From NCBI GenBank assembly GCA_023055355.1, contig JALJCS010000001.1:77293381-77357380 (forward strand): 64,000 nucleotides of DNA, in the 5' to 3' direction. A program made the translations under genes and the position numbers. Source of the DNA: Agelaius tricolor (lineage: Eukaryota > Chordata > Aves > Passeriformes > Icteridae). The notes beneath the pieces were generated by a model. The model was not told where the DNA came from. It did not search any database and saw only the letters and a program-made list of their open reading frames with translations. Positions 49,501 to 63,700 of this stretch are shown piece after piece; position 1 is the first letter of the stretch; every line of letters starts with the position of its first letter.

Positions 49501-52500
49501 GGAGTTATCTGTGTTTCATTGTTTGTTGCAGTTCTTAATATAAATGAAAATATGTTCCCAATCACATGCAGAATACATTTTTATATCTGTGTTTAATACA
49601 TCTTTAGTTTTAAGAGTGCAAATTATGAGCTAAAATCAGTACAGTATCTTGAATTTTAATCCTTTTTCTTTGCTACTTTATGACCTTTCTTGTTGATTCC
49701 TAAAGTGTATTTGTAGTAAATTATTGATATTTCATGAGAGATTCACTGAAATTTTTGTAGTGTACTTAACTCATGTTAACGTCTAAGTAGATTAACCACT
49801 AGACAATATGCCTACTGGAAATGATATTTAAAGATTTAAACATGCCCATGGAAGATAATAATAAAATAAATATGTAGCTCCTATTTACAAATTCTTTAAA
49901 AATAAAGCAAATCTAATTCAGAAAGACAAAATTAAGCATGCCATAGGTATTTTATCAGTTCTGCTGCAGCATCTAGCACAGTGAAAAGCAACTCAGCAGT
50001 TCAGGACAAGAAGTCAGAATCAGTTGATGCAAAAGGTCTTCACCTAAAATGTTGATAAATGCTTATTATTACATACATATACCATACAAACCCAATCTTG
50101 CTGTTCTATAACAATCAGGATTAAACTTTTGTTTAATAATTTACGAATTAAGTATTGATAATCTTAAATTTAATGGGAAATTTTATCAAAAACAAGGATT
50201 ATGGGATTTGGCTCCAGATTATTTTTCTTTTTTTTTAAAGAAAAGTTAATTTACAACAAAATCTATGTCTAGTTGCCCTAAAGAGAACTATATATTTGGA
50301 TGGTGACAAAAGTAGGGATTGACACTCATTTTCAAATTGTGAGTCTTCCAGATTTTTTGGCAGGTAAATCAAGAAATAAAAAAAAAAATCCATGGAATGT
50401 ACACAGATTTAGATTTTTTTTTAAAGAATGTTTTCTGTCATATAAATTACAAACTGCAATAACATAATAGCCATGGCATGTAATTCTGAATTACTATGAA
50501 ATTCTTTCATAATATTTAACAAATAGTTTCTCATAATTTCTGGCCAAGCTGGAGATATGTTTGAAAAGGGTTTGATTAGAATGAGCTAAGAGGCATCTCA
50601 CCACCACCCACTACTACTTTCTTAGCTACTATTGTTTTTTTATATGGGATTGCATCGTGTGAAACAGAAATCTGCAAGATGCCTAAAGTCACCACAGTGT
50701 CTTCCAGAGCACAATGGTATACCTACTGCAACAAGTAATTAATCTTGGGCTCAAGATTTCCTGATGGGAGCCTATTGACCCCAGCACAATGGATGAAAGT
50801 ATTTTATCCTGTGTGTTCCCCTACTGACCCCTTTGCCACCTTTTTTTCATGCACTGTCTGCTCTCATACCAAACCAAAGAATTCATCCTTCACTCTGATA
50901 TTTGGGGTCTGCCTGACCCTCTTCTGCTCTGTGGAAATTTCTTGATTTTGCTTAAGAGGACTACTCAGTAAGAAAATCCTGGCAAAGTTTTACCATACAC
51001 AGTGACAAATATAAATGAGCTCAGAAGTGTCAGGGATGCTGTGCTGGGCTTTACCCTGATCCCACACAGTTTTTAATGGAAGCTGCATGTCATCTCTGCA
51101 CCTGCTGGGAGCAAGGCTGGGGAACAACTGGGCATACTCAGGACTGGTGAGGGAGCTTGCAAAGGGACCTCGGTGCAGGTGCTCCCAAATCACCATCGTG
51201 GTCCTGCTGGGCTGGCAGCTGCAGCTTGGAAAATGAACCTTTGAGCTCTCTGGTACACTAAATACTCATAAGGGTGTAAGGGAAAATGAGACATTGAACC
51301 TTCTGTATGGACCCCAGTGTGCAAGTCACCTCTAAACTGGCCCAGAGGGTGCTCCTGTGGGCAGTTAACATGGACAGTTTTGGACATGAGTCCACTCTTG
51401 GGGCTAATGTCCATAACAAGTTAAAAAAGCTACCTCTAGGTTAGGTATCTGAAGTGAACCAGATTTTAGTGGCTCTTCAATGTTTTCTCTGGGGTGTCTC
51501 AGGCTGCAAAGCCAGGAAGCACAGTACTAAAACTGGTTCCTCAGCACTAAAAGAATATTTTGTCTCCCAGAGACACAGAAGAGGTGGACATTTTCTTACA
51601 GACCCCACCCAGCCAGTGCAAGGAGTGTGTAAGTACTGTTATTTTCAGCTCTTGGGACAACAGTGCAACAGCTTACATTGCCTCTTGCCAGCTTAAAAAA
51701 TTAAAGAGCTGTTTCAGATTCTCCTGTAGCAGCAATTACCCTCTGCTGAGAAAGCTGTGCTGTAAATCTCCAGGGTCCCCTGACACTCTCAGTGAAAGCA
51801 GACCTCCAACTGTTACCCACAAGACACTTCAAAGGCCATCTTGGATAAATATGTGAAAATTGTCCTAAACTCTTACAGTAACTCTAGTCCCAGAGTGAAT
51901 GTCCCTTCCCCCATTCATTCCCATCAGGCTCCCATCTACTAAAATTGCTCCATCTCCTTGCTCCTCTGTGCCTGTCATTGGGAATATTTTCCTATGCAAC
52001 ATATTCACTCTCACACACAGGCTTGAAAGAGGGTGAAGAAGAAAACACTGACAAATGTTTCCCCTGCAGATAATCATATTGTCATTAGAGCCCTCAAACT
52101 ATTCCAGTGCCTACTATATGCAATTAATAAATCACTTCAGGTCCAGATTCTCACTTCTCTAAATTAAAATAACACTACTGCCATTAGCAGTAATCCTTTC
52201 CTTTAGTCTGGCTGCATATCTGGATTACCTGAACTCAAATGAAGCTTGCTGCTGATTTGAGCAAAACGAGAACTTAAAATCTGGATATTTTTTCTCTCTT
52301 AAATAATCCCCTACTGTCTACCATATAAGAGTAATACAAGAGGGAGGCTGAAAACACAGTTCTCCATAAAAATGCAGCTTGGGTGGTCCACCTGAACAAC
52401 ATAAAGCGCTGCAGTCCTAGTTTGAGGGTGGCTTGCAGCTCCCTGGAAAAGAAAGGGTGATGACCAGAAGGTGACCTGCAGAAGATGCTGTGACCTCAAG

Positions 52501-53410
52501 CAACTGCCTAGATCTGCTTGATCTTTATCAGTTGGCAACATGGTGGGAAAGTGGGAAACTCTTGGTTGCACTCTGCTGACTCAACTCTGGAAAATATATG
52601 GGCAAGAGCAGACGAATGTGTAAACCCAAAGAGCTTTAGGAAATAAAGACACTGACACACAGCTGTGAAGGAAGTTGAGGCATGTAAATATGGAAAAGGT
52701 TGGGTAGCTATACATAGAAATGTATAAACAAGTTATGTTTTTTGGAATATTTAAACAACATGGAGAAGGCATGCTGAACACAGAGAAGCTGGAGAAAGTG
52801 TGGGCAGGGAGGAGTGCTGAGGAGAGATGGCAGTTGGAGGAGAGAATATTTAGTTCATTCCAGGGCCCAAAACAGTTCTTCTAAGGTCCTGTATGTTTGT
52901 GTTCACTGGTACATACATGTTAGTTCAGGAAAGATGGGTAAAGAATGCAGTTTTATATTTCACATGTATCTTTTCCATACTTCAGAAGGCAGTGCTATGA
53001 ACCACCTATGCCCTTCTCCCATAAATTTTCTCAGTAATCTCTTTTAAATGGAATTTGGTCCTTTGGTCTTTTTCTTCTTGGCTGAAAGGACACCAATTTT
53101 CCTGTCCTGCCAGCCACCTTCTGTCTGGAGCAGACATTGATGATGAGGACTTAGAACTATTTCCTTTGACTAACTTGTGTATTTGCATAAGGTTCATAGG
53201 GTTTATTCACCCCAAGAAGTGGCAACAATTGCAATGAGATATTTGCATTTATTGCCATCAGGTAAGGCCTGGCCTCTGGAGGCAGCTTTCATGTGCTGTC
53301 TTGTAAAGCTCATGCAGTACTAATTGTTTGGCAGAAAGCTGAAGTCCCTGACCCAGACCATGAGTTTTACAGGTGGAATTCTCTAAAGATGAGGTTATTC
53401 ACAGAGATAG
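46600..53410. other. Gene-free DNA, AT-rich then more balanced
   Basis: 46.6-50.5 kb is AT-rich and featureless apart from the inverted pair at 47.7 kb. 50.7-53.0 kb is less AT-rich, with many overlapping frames of 60-98 codons on both strands, none recognised. The 51000-51420 stretch looks like an old repeat, but I cannot name it. Confidence 0.55.
47724..47839. repeat. 11-bp inverted pair spanning 116 bp
   Basis: ctctgcccagg (47724-47734) and cctgggcagag (47829-47839) are exact reverse complements, like very short terminal inverted repeats. No target-site duplication is visible outside them, so a transposon is not established. Confidence 0.5.
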
Positions 53411-53415
53411 CAGGG

Positions 53416-53454
53416 GCCAGTGGGTGGGTGGGTGGGTTTATAATGCCCACTGGC
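53416..53454 (+). other. G-quadruplex motif enclosed by a 9-bp inverted repeat
   Basis: 53422-53436 has four GGG tracts separated by single T, the textbook sequence for a very stable parallel quadruplex. The flanks gccagtggg (53416-53424) and cccactggc (53446-53454) are reverse complements, so the same bases can form either a hairpin or a quadruplex. Confidence 0.85.
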
Positions 53455-53459
53455 AGGAT

Positions 53460-54400
53460 GCATTCAGCCTAGAAGCAACACAAAGGAAACATAGGAGTTC
53501 TCCTAAGAAGCAAATGTAGAGCATGGAAGGATTTTACAGACACACCTCTTCTGTGGCATTATTGGGTCACCTAAGAGGAATTTCATCCCTAGTCCTCACA
53601 TATCACCAGTGTCTAACACAAAAACATCCTTTCTTGACATTGCTAAATAATGTAACCCTACTCACAAGTGTAAGACAAAGGGAATTACTTAATATTTATA
53701 ACATTATCTACTGTGCAGTGAGCACATATTTTCCTTTCAAATGTTTTGTGCTCTTCTTTGCCTTTTTTTAATCAATGTCAAGGGAATAGTGACACAATAA
53801 ATATTCATTGAGGTTAGATATAAACCTTGTTATATCTAAGGTACCCAGTTCTGTCTAAATCATCTCATTCTTTTACACTTTTTTTTTTTCATGGGCCCCT
53901 TTTTCCTAATATGAATTGGACTGAATTGATTACTTGTCAAGATTTTGTATCACCGTATGAAAGAGTACTAGGCCATATTTATTCAGTATTTTTCTGGTGC
54001 AATTGCATATAACAACTCACCTGCTATGGAAGATCTCTGTTTCCTAACATCACAGAATTCTTTTAAGAAATCCTCTCTGGAATCACTGTTCCTAAATAAT
54101 AACAATATTATGTTAATTGAGTTTTACTGTAAGCCAAAAAATAAACTATGTTCATGTTGTATAGACATTTGCAGCTGCACATCTCTCCATGAAATAGTTT
54201 TCTAGTCCTTCCTCAAATATTCCAGTCATCTATAAAATATTTCAGAAAAAAATGTCTCAGTCATAAATTAATTTGCACTGTGTCAAGAGCTGATTTTAGA
54301 CAAGTTTGAGCAGTGAAAAATGTTAAAATTATTTGGCTGGATAATAAATAGCATAAGAGCAGTTGGAGTAGTACTGTTTGCAATATTCTGCTTATAGAGA
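53460..54400. other. Gene-free AT-rich DNA
   Basis: A T run lies at 53879-53890. Frames at 53523-53771 and 53827-54012 are unrecognised. Confidence 0.6.
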
Positions 54401-54402
54401 AA

Positions 54403-54570
54403 TGTTTCCTAATGTCCAGCCTACACCATCCCTGCAGCAGCTTTGAGCCATCCTATGCACCCTTATCAGAGAGCAGAGCTCAGCATCTCTCCCTCCGTGT
54501 CCCCTTCTCAGGAAGCTGTCAGCCTCCTTGTCTCCAAAATGGACAACTCAAAGTCCTTACCTGCTCTGAA
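54403..54570 (-). mobile_element. CR1 retrotransposon fragment, minus strand
   Basis: On the given strand, 'tttcctaatgtccagcctac', 'agagagcagagctcagcatc', 'ccccttctcaggaagctgtc' and 'agcctccttgtctcc' then 'aaaatggacaactcaaagtc' match the reverse complement of the C-terminal ORF2 region of CR1. Both ends are eroded and no octamer tail is present. Confidence 0.85.
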
Positions 54571-54574
54571 TAGA

Positions 54575-57500
54575 AAGGGAAGACTGTATCTATGGTGATG
54601 ATGATGGAGCTTGCCAGTCTTCTGGGAAGAAATCTGTTCATGTTCTGGTATACATGTTCTTGGTCCTCAGTAATAGAAAGAATTTTAGGAAGAAGATTCT
54701 CATATGGGAAAAGGCCAAGAAAGATTTTAATTTTTGGAATCAGGGAAATATAAGCTTGTGATTAAAACTTTTGGATGGATGCATACAGAAAAATGGAAGT
54801 AAAGATGAGTGTTTTATTCAACTTCTCTCTTTATTTCTGGTATTGAACATTTCAGTAGCAGCTGAAAGAAGACCTACATGAATCAGAATATTTATTGTAT
54901 TTTTTTCATTTATACTGAATGCAACTTTTCCTTAACTTTTTGCAAAAAACCTTTAGTCTGATTCTGACCAAAACAAATGAGTGTACGGATTTTGAAAATA
55001 CTGTGCTACTGAAGCTGATGTGCATTGATGGGAGTGAGATCAGGCAATATAGGCAATTTTTTCAGACTTTTGAAGGTGTCTGGCATTGTGACCTTGTCTG
55101 TCCAGAGATATAACATTGCAGGAGGATCTTTATGATCTGATATTAAAAAAAATCATTCTAATATTAAAGCAAGATCAGATCTCACACATTTTTCAAGGAA
55201 ACTTATTTTCTTAAAATCCCTCAGAAAAATATCCAAGCCAAATAAACAATACCTCATTCAATGCAAATATAAAGAGATGAAGTATTCTAATGTTCATCAC
55301 CTCCTTAGTGATTCTTAAGTATTGCATTTTTTCATGAGAAAAATGTAGTTAAATGGTTTCTCAGTTCATATTAACATAAAAGATGAACAGTGACCATTTC
55401 CTGGCTTATAGATTTTGTGTTTCCAAGTGACTGTAAGAGATTTATGTTTATTTTTTTTAAGAGATTAATTATCTTGATATTGAGATTTTAAATTTTTCAT
55501 TGACTTGAAGTCATACTAATGCACCATTAGGCTCCTGGAAGCTGCTAATTTAAGTTATCACAATAGACTAGAGACCTCCATAGTTCATTGCTGGGAAGAA
55601 AGCAAATGGGAATCACTTTCTAACCTTGAACAAGGGTGAAAATGGTGGTTAATGAGTGCTCAGTACTAAGCATGTACTGCTCTCCAGGTCACTTCCCCAA
55701 AGAAGATGGTGGGGTTTTGTGGATTCCTGAATTTATAGTCTGTGTTGCTGGTGATGTCTGCAAATAGTCTACTCAAAACTAGGTAAAATATCTGTATGAT
55801 TTTCTGATGTGGGAACTTTTCTAATCTTGTACTCTATTCATTGACCAATTAATATTTTTTTCCAATTCTGTTAATTGTGAAAATTTGCCATAGAAATCCA
55901 TAATTGGGAACTTGGTAAACTATGAGTATTTATACCTGGTCATTTAAATATCACTTTGCCATGTTAAACATTTCTTTAATCAGAAGTGGCATTAATTTAA
56001 CTATTCAATTTTCAATGTTGTTAATTCAAGTACCACAGTACTGAAAGAGTCGAAGCCTGCAACTGCTTGGTGTTTCTCAATTCCTGCTGCACTGGTGGAG
56101 CCTGATCAGCTGTGATCAATTGTCTCTATGCATCTTTCCTCTCTCAGGAGTGCCTTTTCCACCTGTGATGATTATTCTTTACACTGGACAACGGTAGCTG
56201 TCTGTGAAGGGATATCCAAACGATGTATTTTATAATGCATGTCATTGCCCCAAAGTCTATTAATTGGCATCTTTATACTTTAGTTTAGTAACAGTTCATG
56301 ATAGGAAGAGATCCAGGAGAGAGGGAGACAGGGTGAAGAACTGAGAGAGTGGGAGCATCAGGCATCAGGGATATGAGACATCTGCATCCAAGTTAATCTT
56401 GGTTACCAGAGTGTAGGAGAGTGTTATGCAAAGATATCCACATGGGTGACACAACACTTGAGGCCTTTTAAGTAGGATGCCCCATCACATCTAGGAAATG
56501 CTGATAAATTCTCTCAAAGCAGCACACTGAATGGACTTACTGGCTCCAAACTTCAATAATTTATTTTTTACATTTTCATGTAAAAGTTCATGGTGTATTA
56601 ATTTCATAGCATATACTTGATTAAAGATGGACAACGCTTTAGAGAGAAGGAATTCAATGTTTTCCTTATACTATCCATGGTTAGCAGCATTTAAGTTTTA
56701 GCTAAGTTGTACTGTTTGGTTCCCATCAGATGACACTTAATTTTTCTTCTCCCTCCTCTAGTCTCAGAATAAATGAAATTACCTTGGCTTTTGTCCTTCA
56801 TCTTCTCTCAGAAGAAAAAAAGACATACTCTGCGCTATTCTATTTTGTGTTTTTCACTTTGGTTAGCCAAGGCTATGTGGAATATCCCAGGTGATATATT
56901 ACTATGACTTTTTAAAATGACATAATTCCAATTCTGTACTGAAAAAAGTCCCTCTACTAGGATGATTCATAACTATCACTTGTTTTCAACTCACAATGCA
57001 ATCCTTATCAGTCTGTAAAGTCAGATTGAGCACAGACAAAATTACATTTGCAGACATGTAAATTAGCAGTGGAGTCATAGTATCATCCTTAAATTGACAC
57101 TGGTGGGACTAATTCAGACAAAGGTTGGAATATTATCCCTTATCTCTGAACCGCTGACATCTGAATGTCTGAAATTCAACAAACTGAATCTGAATTTACA
57201 GTTCACTCATTTTTGATTCAACAATTTGAACCAGAACAACTCCTGCCTTTTGTGTCAAATCTGTTACTAAAAACATTCGGTGAGGTCACTAAAATCATTG
57301 CCAAGGATAACCATAGGGAAACTTTGTTGACAAGTCTTTCATATGAACTATGGTAGAATAGCCTTGAGAAATTGTCTCAATCTTATTACAATGCTGCTGT
57401 TCAGTACCAAGCTTTTTGCGAGTGATTAACGCTACAGGGCCATACTAGTCTGGCACAGTATTATGGACTTCCTTGAAATTGTTTATTTACAAGTTCTGTG

Positions 57501-58635
57501 TTCTCATAAAAAAACATAAATTTGCATTACACCTAAGATGAGAGTGTTTGCTTTTTTCAGGATCAGGCTACACTTTAGATATGCAAATAAATCTGTGACC
57601 CATATCTTCTACTCATTTTAATTATATCGTTTCAATAAAAGAAGGTATGAACAAAAGGCCTTTACATGTCTTTAGAAACCTCAGCACATATCTACCTGTC
57701 TTTAAAGATGCAATCAGCGGGATAGTTTTTGTTAGTATTAACAATTATATTAAGCAGCAATGATAATAGCAATCACAATAAGTCACAAGTAATAAAGGGA
57801 TATACATGAACTTTGTGTCAAGAGGAATATGAGGTCAATTCAGCTGATTGTTGCAAAGACTCTTGGATCAGTCCAGATAATATAATAGAAGCATTATTTT
57901 TTGACAGCCAATGTATTTTGTAAATGTTGATGATTTTTGAGATATAAAAGAGAATACTAATCTCCTTAAATGATCATTAATTTTTCTCAAAAAGAGTAGT
58001 GTTTTAAATTAATAAATCTGTCTTTCGTTAATACTGTATTAATTTAGGAACATAATAATCCTGGAGCTCTTTTATTCAAGAATGCCAGCTTCATAATTTA
58101 ATGACAAAAGGAGAATAAGAATTGAATTATGTTGCTCATCACTACCATTAGAAAACAGAAGTACCTTTTCACATTTCTCCAGCATACTTCTCCCTCTGAG
58201 GATTTTCTCTCACAGAACTCAGAGTACAGTTAACCTCTCACAGTCAATAACTGCACACTTGAATAAATCAAAATTAAGCCTGATTCATTTTTAACCCTAC
58301 ACTCAGCAACAGTAATGATTGAGTATTTGTGACAAAACTGCAGAAGGGAGCTCGTACTTTAAGGGTCCAAACATTGCCTGTGTTGAAGAAAATGGAAAGC
58401 TGAGGTGACCTGATCTGCCTCTGCCCATTAGGGACTTTTTGATAGTCATTGTCTTCAAGAAAAATAATTGCTTCCCAAGAATGCTCAGCTAAATCATTTT
58501 ATTAGTGTGAACTGGATTAAGGTTATAGGAAGGTCCCTCTTGCTTCTTACCCAATAATATCTGACCATGCATATCAAAGAGTGGAGGAGGCAAATTATTC
58601 ATTATTTCAGCAGCATAATGAAAGCATAAGGGAGG
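54575..58635. other. Gene-free AT-rich DNA
   Basis: 56040-56215 is less AT-rich and holds the near-palindrome tgatca-gctg-tgatca (56103-56118) with a CAGCTG E-box at its centre. A possible further relic of the old 'ttacactggt' repeat lies near 57085-57120, too weak to call. No gene recognised. Confidence 0.55.
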
Positions 58636-58639
58636 TTTA

Positions 58640-58855
58640 AAAGGACGCTATCTGCAGCAGGAAACTGTCAAAGAACGTGGGAACACAGCCCTCCTGCATT
58701 TTTGTTTCAGCTCCGTTGATCAGAAGATTGAAAGGCCTGCTCTACCTACAGGGGTCCTCTGTTCAGGCCCCACAGTGCAATTATAATCCGTCCTCACCTC
58801 CTTCAGAATGACAGCCCAAAAACAAAGCCCAGAGCTTTTGTACAGCTTAGCATTC
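58640..58855. promoter_or_regulatory. Candidate conserved non-coding block
   Basis: Unique, even-composition stretch between AT-rich flanks, ending at a T/C-rich run (58871-58898). Weak call from texture only. Confidence 0.2.
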
Positions 58856-58859
58856 CTAA

Positions 58860-60420
58860 GAAACACAAATCTTCATTTCTTTCTTTTCTTTTTTTTTTAA
58901 CTGTTAAGAATTAATTAAAATTGCTCTTATATAATATCAAGGGATAAAACTGCTTAAAATTATCTAATACTTTTTAAGAACAGAATTTTTTCTACAGAAG
59001 GATCAATTGCTCACTGACACAAGGTAGGGCAGCTCTGCTTTTGTCTTCCTGCTGCCTCCAGGAAAAAGGAGTCCAGTTGGCTGTATTTTGCATGAGGCCA
59101 TTTAATTTCATTTTTTTTCTGCCATTATTCCTGTTGTTTACACATGCTAGTGACATAAATTTGCAAGCAGTTGGATCCTCAATGGCTCTTGCAGTTAATC
59201 TTGCTGGATGTCTGCTTTTCAAAAGATGTCTAAACAAAAAAAGCAATGCACCTCCATAACTAACATGTATACTAGGTCACTGTAAAAGCACCAACTGGTA
59301 GGAAATGTGATGGCCTAAGTATATTAACAGATACAGGAGACATATGAAAAAGTAACATTTTTATAGCTTCCAGCAGCAGATTATTATGGAGGCTAATTTT
59401 AAAACAACAGCAGCAAAACTATGAAATCTACTAAACATGTTGTCTCTTTTATGTTCCTTCAGCTGGCCCACCACATCGTTGTGGTTTTCTGAGGAATGCT
59501 GTAGATTGCAGGATTATAGAAGCTTGGAAAATTCTGTGTTTAACACAAACTGTTGAGGCTGTATTGCTTTACCCAGTGCAACCCAGCACCAAGCAGGCTA
59601 AAGTTAGCTGTCAGGTTCCATTGCAGAGTGAGCACACAGAATGCGTTTGGCCAGCAAATCTCACATCATGTGCCTGACCTTTAAGTGCATATATTTGCAG
59701 AAGGTTAGACAAGATTCCAGTCTGCTTGAAAGCTTTAGTGGGTGAATCAACATGGGACACCACAGAGTAGTCTAGCTGTGGATGTGAAAATCTGCTTTGG
59801 AAATGCAAGACCAGGTGATAACAAAAACCATGGTAATGGCATGAATTAATTTCACAATTCTCATCCTCTGATTCTTATTTCTCATCCAGGACAATCTCAA
59901 ATTACTTTTAGGCTGATTTGGGGGATTTTTTAGTACCTTAAAATACAGTACAGCTACAATGCCAGGAGTGAAATATGGCTTCCAAGAATACAAGTGTATT
60001 TACAGGTCAGGTTATATCTCAGCTGTTCAGATACTGACTGATAAGTTCACACTATTCCTGTTTCACTTAAAATTCACTTCAAGTATTTGCATTACGTAGC
60101 AATTACTTTACAATTTTTTTCTTTTAGTAGTAAAGAAATTCGTAATGCGTGTTAAATTGAGTGGCTAAGGACCCTTTACAAGCATTTAGGAAGACCACAT
60201 TTTAGCGAAATCATGCTTAAAAATAGAAATATTTTAGTATCCCATTCAAGATTTATTTTTGGGGAGGTGTAAAGCTGTGTAAATAGGAATCAGTCTGCTC
60301 AATCATAAAACCAGTTCTTTTTGGTCTGTTATACATTGACTTTCTTTGTTTGAAAGGGACAAAGGCATATTATCTTATTCTTTTTCACATATGGTTTATC
60401 TCTTTGCCCTCTAAATGACA
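58860..60420. other. Gene-free unique DNA
   Basis: 59041-59259 has open frames on both strands (72 and 84 codons) and a forkhead-like tgtttac (59135), but no recognisable protein. Other frames here are short. Confidence 0.5.
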
Positions 60421-60424
60421 CGAG

Positions 60425-60740
60425 TTGGATGGTTTGTGTAAGATACCCAGAGCCCCAGGACAGAAGGGAACCAAGCAGTGAACAGCCAGCAGGGACATAT
60501 CAAAAGCCAAGTGCCAGGTCTGTCATTCGTTACCTATGCTATTACCTTTGGAAGTACTATGGCACAGAAGATCACTTCTGGAGCAATAGATGCATGCAGA
60601 GATTTGGTGGAACATCTGTTCCTGGTATATTTCTGCATCAGAACTTGTGAAAAATCCGGAGTGATTCTCCAAACTGGCCAGCAGAGTCCCACCAGCAAGG
60701 CATTTGTGGGGAAATGTTCAGAAATGTGACATTCTTCAAA
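60425..60740. other. Stop-poor unique segment
   Basis: Frames stay open in two plus phases (60429-60650, 60478-60729) and one minus phase (60534-60743) over about 300 bp of less AT-rich DNA. No domain or splice context is recognised. It may be a conserved element or decayed repeat. Confidence 0.3.
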
Positions 60741-60744
60741 CATA

Positions 60745-63700
60745 GAAATCTTGCTCTTTGGGATAAAGCATTAGCTATCTCTTGCTACATCCTAGCACCA
60801 GTATTTAGCAGGTAGGACTTTTTTGTTTTATTTTATTTTCAGTAATTCTACAAGTTTGTATGTCAGAATGGATGCAGTGCTTGACTGACCTTCAAATAAC
60901 TGGTGCAAGCACATCCCCTTCTGGAATTCAGAACACCTCTTTGACAGCCTTTGGTAATGCAGGACCCATCAGACTCCAAAGGCTAGGCATGCCTTAACAC
61001 TAAGTGAAGGCTCAAATCAGATCAATGTGTCTTGAGGAAGAGTAAGACTCATGGAGCTCCATCTTCCATGGGAATATCAAGGCTTACCTTGATAAAGCCA
61101 GGAGTTTTAGCTGAATTTCGGCTTCTTTATAACTGGCATATAATTCTGCAGAGCTTCAGGTCAGAGATAGCTGAATGAGCCATGGTAACTTCAAGTTTAT
61201 TTCCACAGCTGTTAATGAAATAATTGTGAAAGTTTTAGCCATTTCTATTACAGGTTCCTGTTCTACTACCTAATACCCATTTTGAGAGTCTAATTAGCTA
61301 GAAAAACCTACTTCCTGATAGAGTTTATGGGGAGAAAAGAGCCTGTGGACACTATTTGTTCCCGTTAGACCCAATAGAATTAATAATTTTTTAATGGTTT
61401 CACTTTTGCTTTGGTTTGAATTTTCTTTCTTTAATAGGAAATGGAACTAATGAGCTTTTAAGAAACTCTGAAACACCTAAGGCAACTATGACAGATTTTT
61501 CAATTTGAGCAAGCACACCATGGCCATAGTTCACAGTGTTTGTGGTTTTTAGCCATACTGTCATCAAAATATCGCCTATCATCCTGAATGGTCAGCTTGA
61601 GCCAGTGTTTTCACTTTCTTTAATAATTTTTTAGTAGTGTTTTTCTACAGCATTTCTCAAGTCAAATGCTTACAGTTTTTAGGCAAACACTCTTAAATTG
61701 AACTAAAGCACAGATATATGACTTTATCTTACATTTTATTTCGCCCTTTTCTACAATGTCATCTTTCAACTATAGTTTCTTCAGAACAGCTTTTCAGGTA
61801 CAAAACCTCTCAAAACTTTGACTTTTAAACAAAATGGAAATGTCATCCTCTCACTGTAAACTGAGGGATTCACAAGAACAAAGCAGTAGCACTGACCCCC
61901 CCAAAGGAGCTGAAAGCCGGAAGAGACATCCACCAACCCCATAATGATCTAGAGTTGTCTGTCTCTGTTTCCTAATGTGAGGAAATTGCCTTGTGATGCA
62001 TTTGAATAGAAATACATCATTAAGAGTTGGTGGACTATCAGTAAGAAAGTAGGCATTTGGGTACTAAACAGATCTTCCTGAATTTTCTTTGTTCCCCATC
62101 TGTTTCAGCTGTAAATACACCCTCTTTTTTAAAATTTTATTATTTTTATTTTTAATTTTGTGTTCATATTAGAAAACTCCTTTGGTATATGACAGATTTC
62201 AGGAACTGGATAAACCAAAACCTGTTTGCTCTGTGTCACCAAAAGATCAGATTGTTTGTATATGAGTATGTGTGTTTGTGTGCACCCCTGTTCTCAAAGG
62301 GAAACCTCAGTTTCTAATAACATTTAGGTTGTTCAGGTCAATCTCTGCTCAGCCAAGTCAGCCAGCTGTTCCAGCTACTATGGCCACACGCTTCCTTTCA
62401 GGAGTCCATAACTCTAATGGTCTTCAATCTAAAATCTGTTCTGTCTCCATAGTCCAAACTGTTCCTTGTATAATAGCAAAAAAATATTCTTGGTATGATC
62501 CTTCCCACTGTCCCTGTAGATATGAAAACTCAAGACACAGATCTGGCACCCTGCAGCTTTCCTTTTTCTCAGAGGACCAGAGCAAGACATGATTGGATTT
62601 TCTCCTGTAACAGCTCAGATACTGAAAATACCAAGAGGAGCATCCTTAATTTTTTCCAAACATTTCTTCCATCTGAGAAGTTTTTCTGAAAGATTCAGAC
62701 ACTCATGAAACTACCATCAGCTGCTGCAAATTGTTATAGCTCCAACCACAGCTAGATGTGGATAACATCTACTTCATTCATGTATTTCCAAGGCATGAAT
62801 GCCTCCAATTAATGCAAATGTTAATCCATTTCTTTCCATCCCCATATGTTGGGATGAGAGGGTTGTGTCCATATTCTGAGCATTGTTTTTCACGACCTAC
62901 TGGAAAGTAACTGGCAGCACAATTTTTTCCATTCTTTGAAACATTGTCCTGCATGCAGAGATTTACCTGTACTGAATGCCTTCCATATCTACTTGTCATC
63001 TGTGTCAGATCCGTTTCACCTGGGAAACTTATGATTTGAAATAACTTCTTTACCCATTTAAATATGAGTGCAAATGATTTTTTTTTTTTGTCCATTAGCT
63101 GAAAGTTCTGGACCTGTTCTCATCACTAATCACTTTAAGTGTGAATACCTAATGAAAGAAGTGAGATGGAGGATAATTAAATTAGGCAATGAATGTGTCT
63201 AAAAGTGTACAAAGTAAACAATAAATATTATTTCTTTGATTTCCAGTTTATTTTATTTCATCAGTCTGTTTTGAGATTGTACCTCACAATTAGTTTTAAA
63301 TCCAGAAGAGAGACAAAGGATGTGCAGAACATGAGAAATGGGAAGTATTCACAATATTTTCTGGCAAAACAACATACTGTCACAATTACTGAGGTTGTTC
63401 TTGAGAGCCTAGAGCTAGGAGTCAAAATTCAGCTTTTTAGGCAAAACTAATGTCAATTCATTTCCATGCTGAATGTGCCAGATATGTTGAGATAGTTTAT
63501 TGAGGGTCACCCTGCAGACCAAAACTTTCCATCAAACTTGCAGCTGTTGGCTAGCCATGTCTAGAAGATGCATTCTGGATGCATATGCCCTGGAATATCC
63601 AGGGCCTGGAGTATCTGACATATCACCAGGCAGTTAAAAAAAGTTCTCATGCTCTGTCTGTGTGCTTACAAGAAAAGTCACAGACTGTGATGTGCTCATG

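Noticed and set aside
53055..53237. Possible exon with an acidic ADIDDEDLELF stretch
   Set aside because: Short, no convincing acceptor and donor pair, no family recognised.
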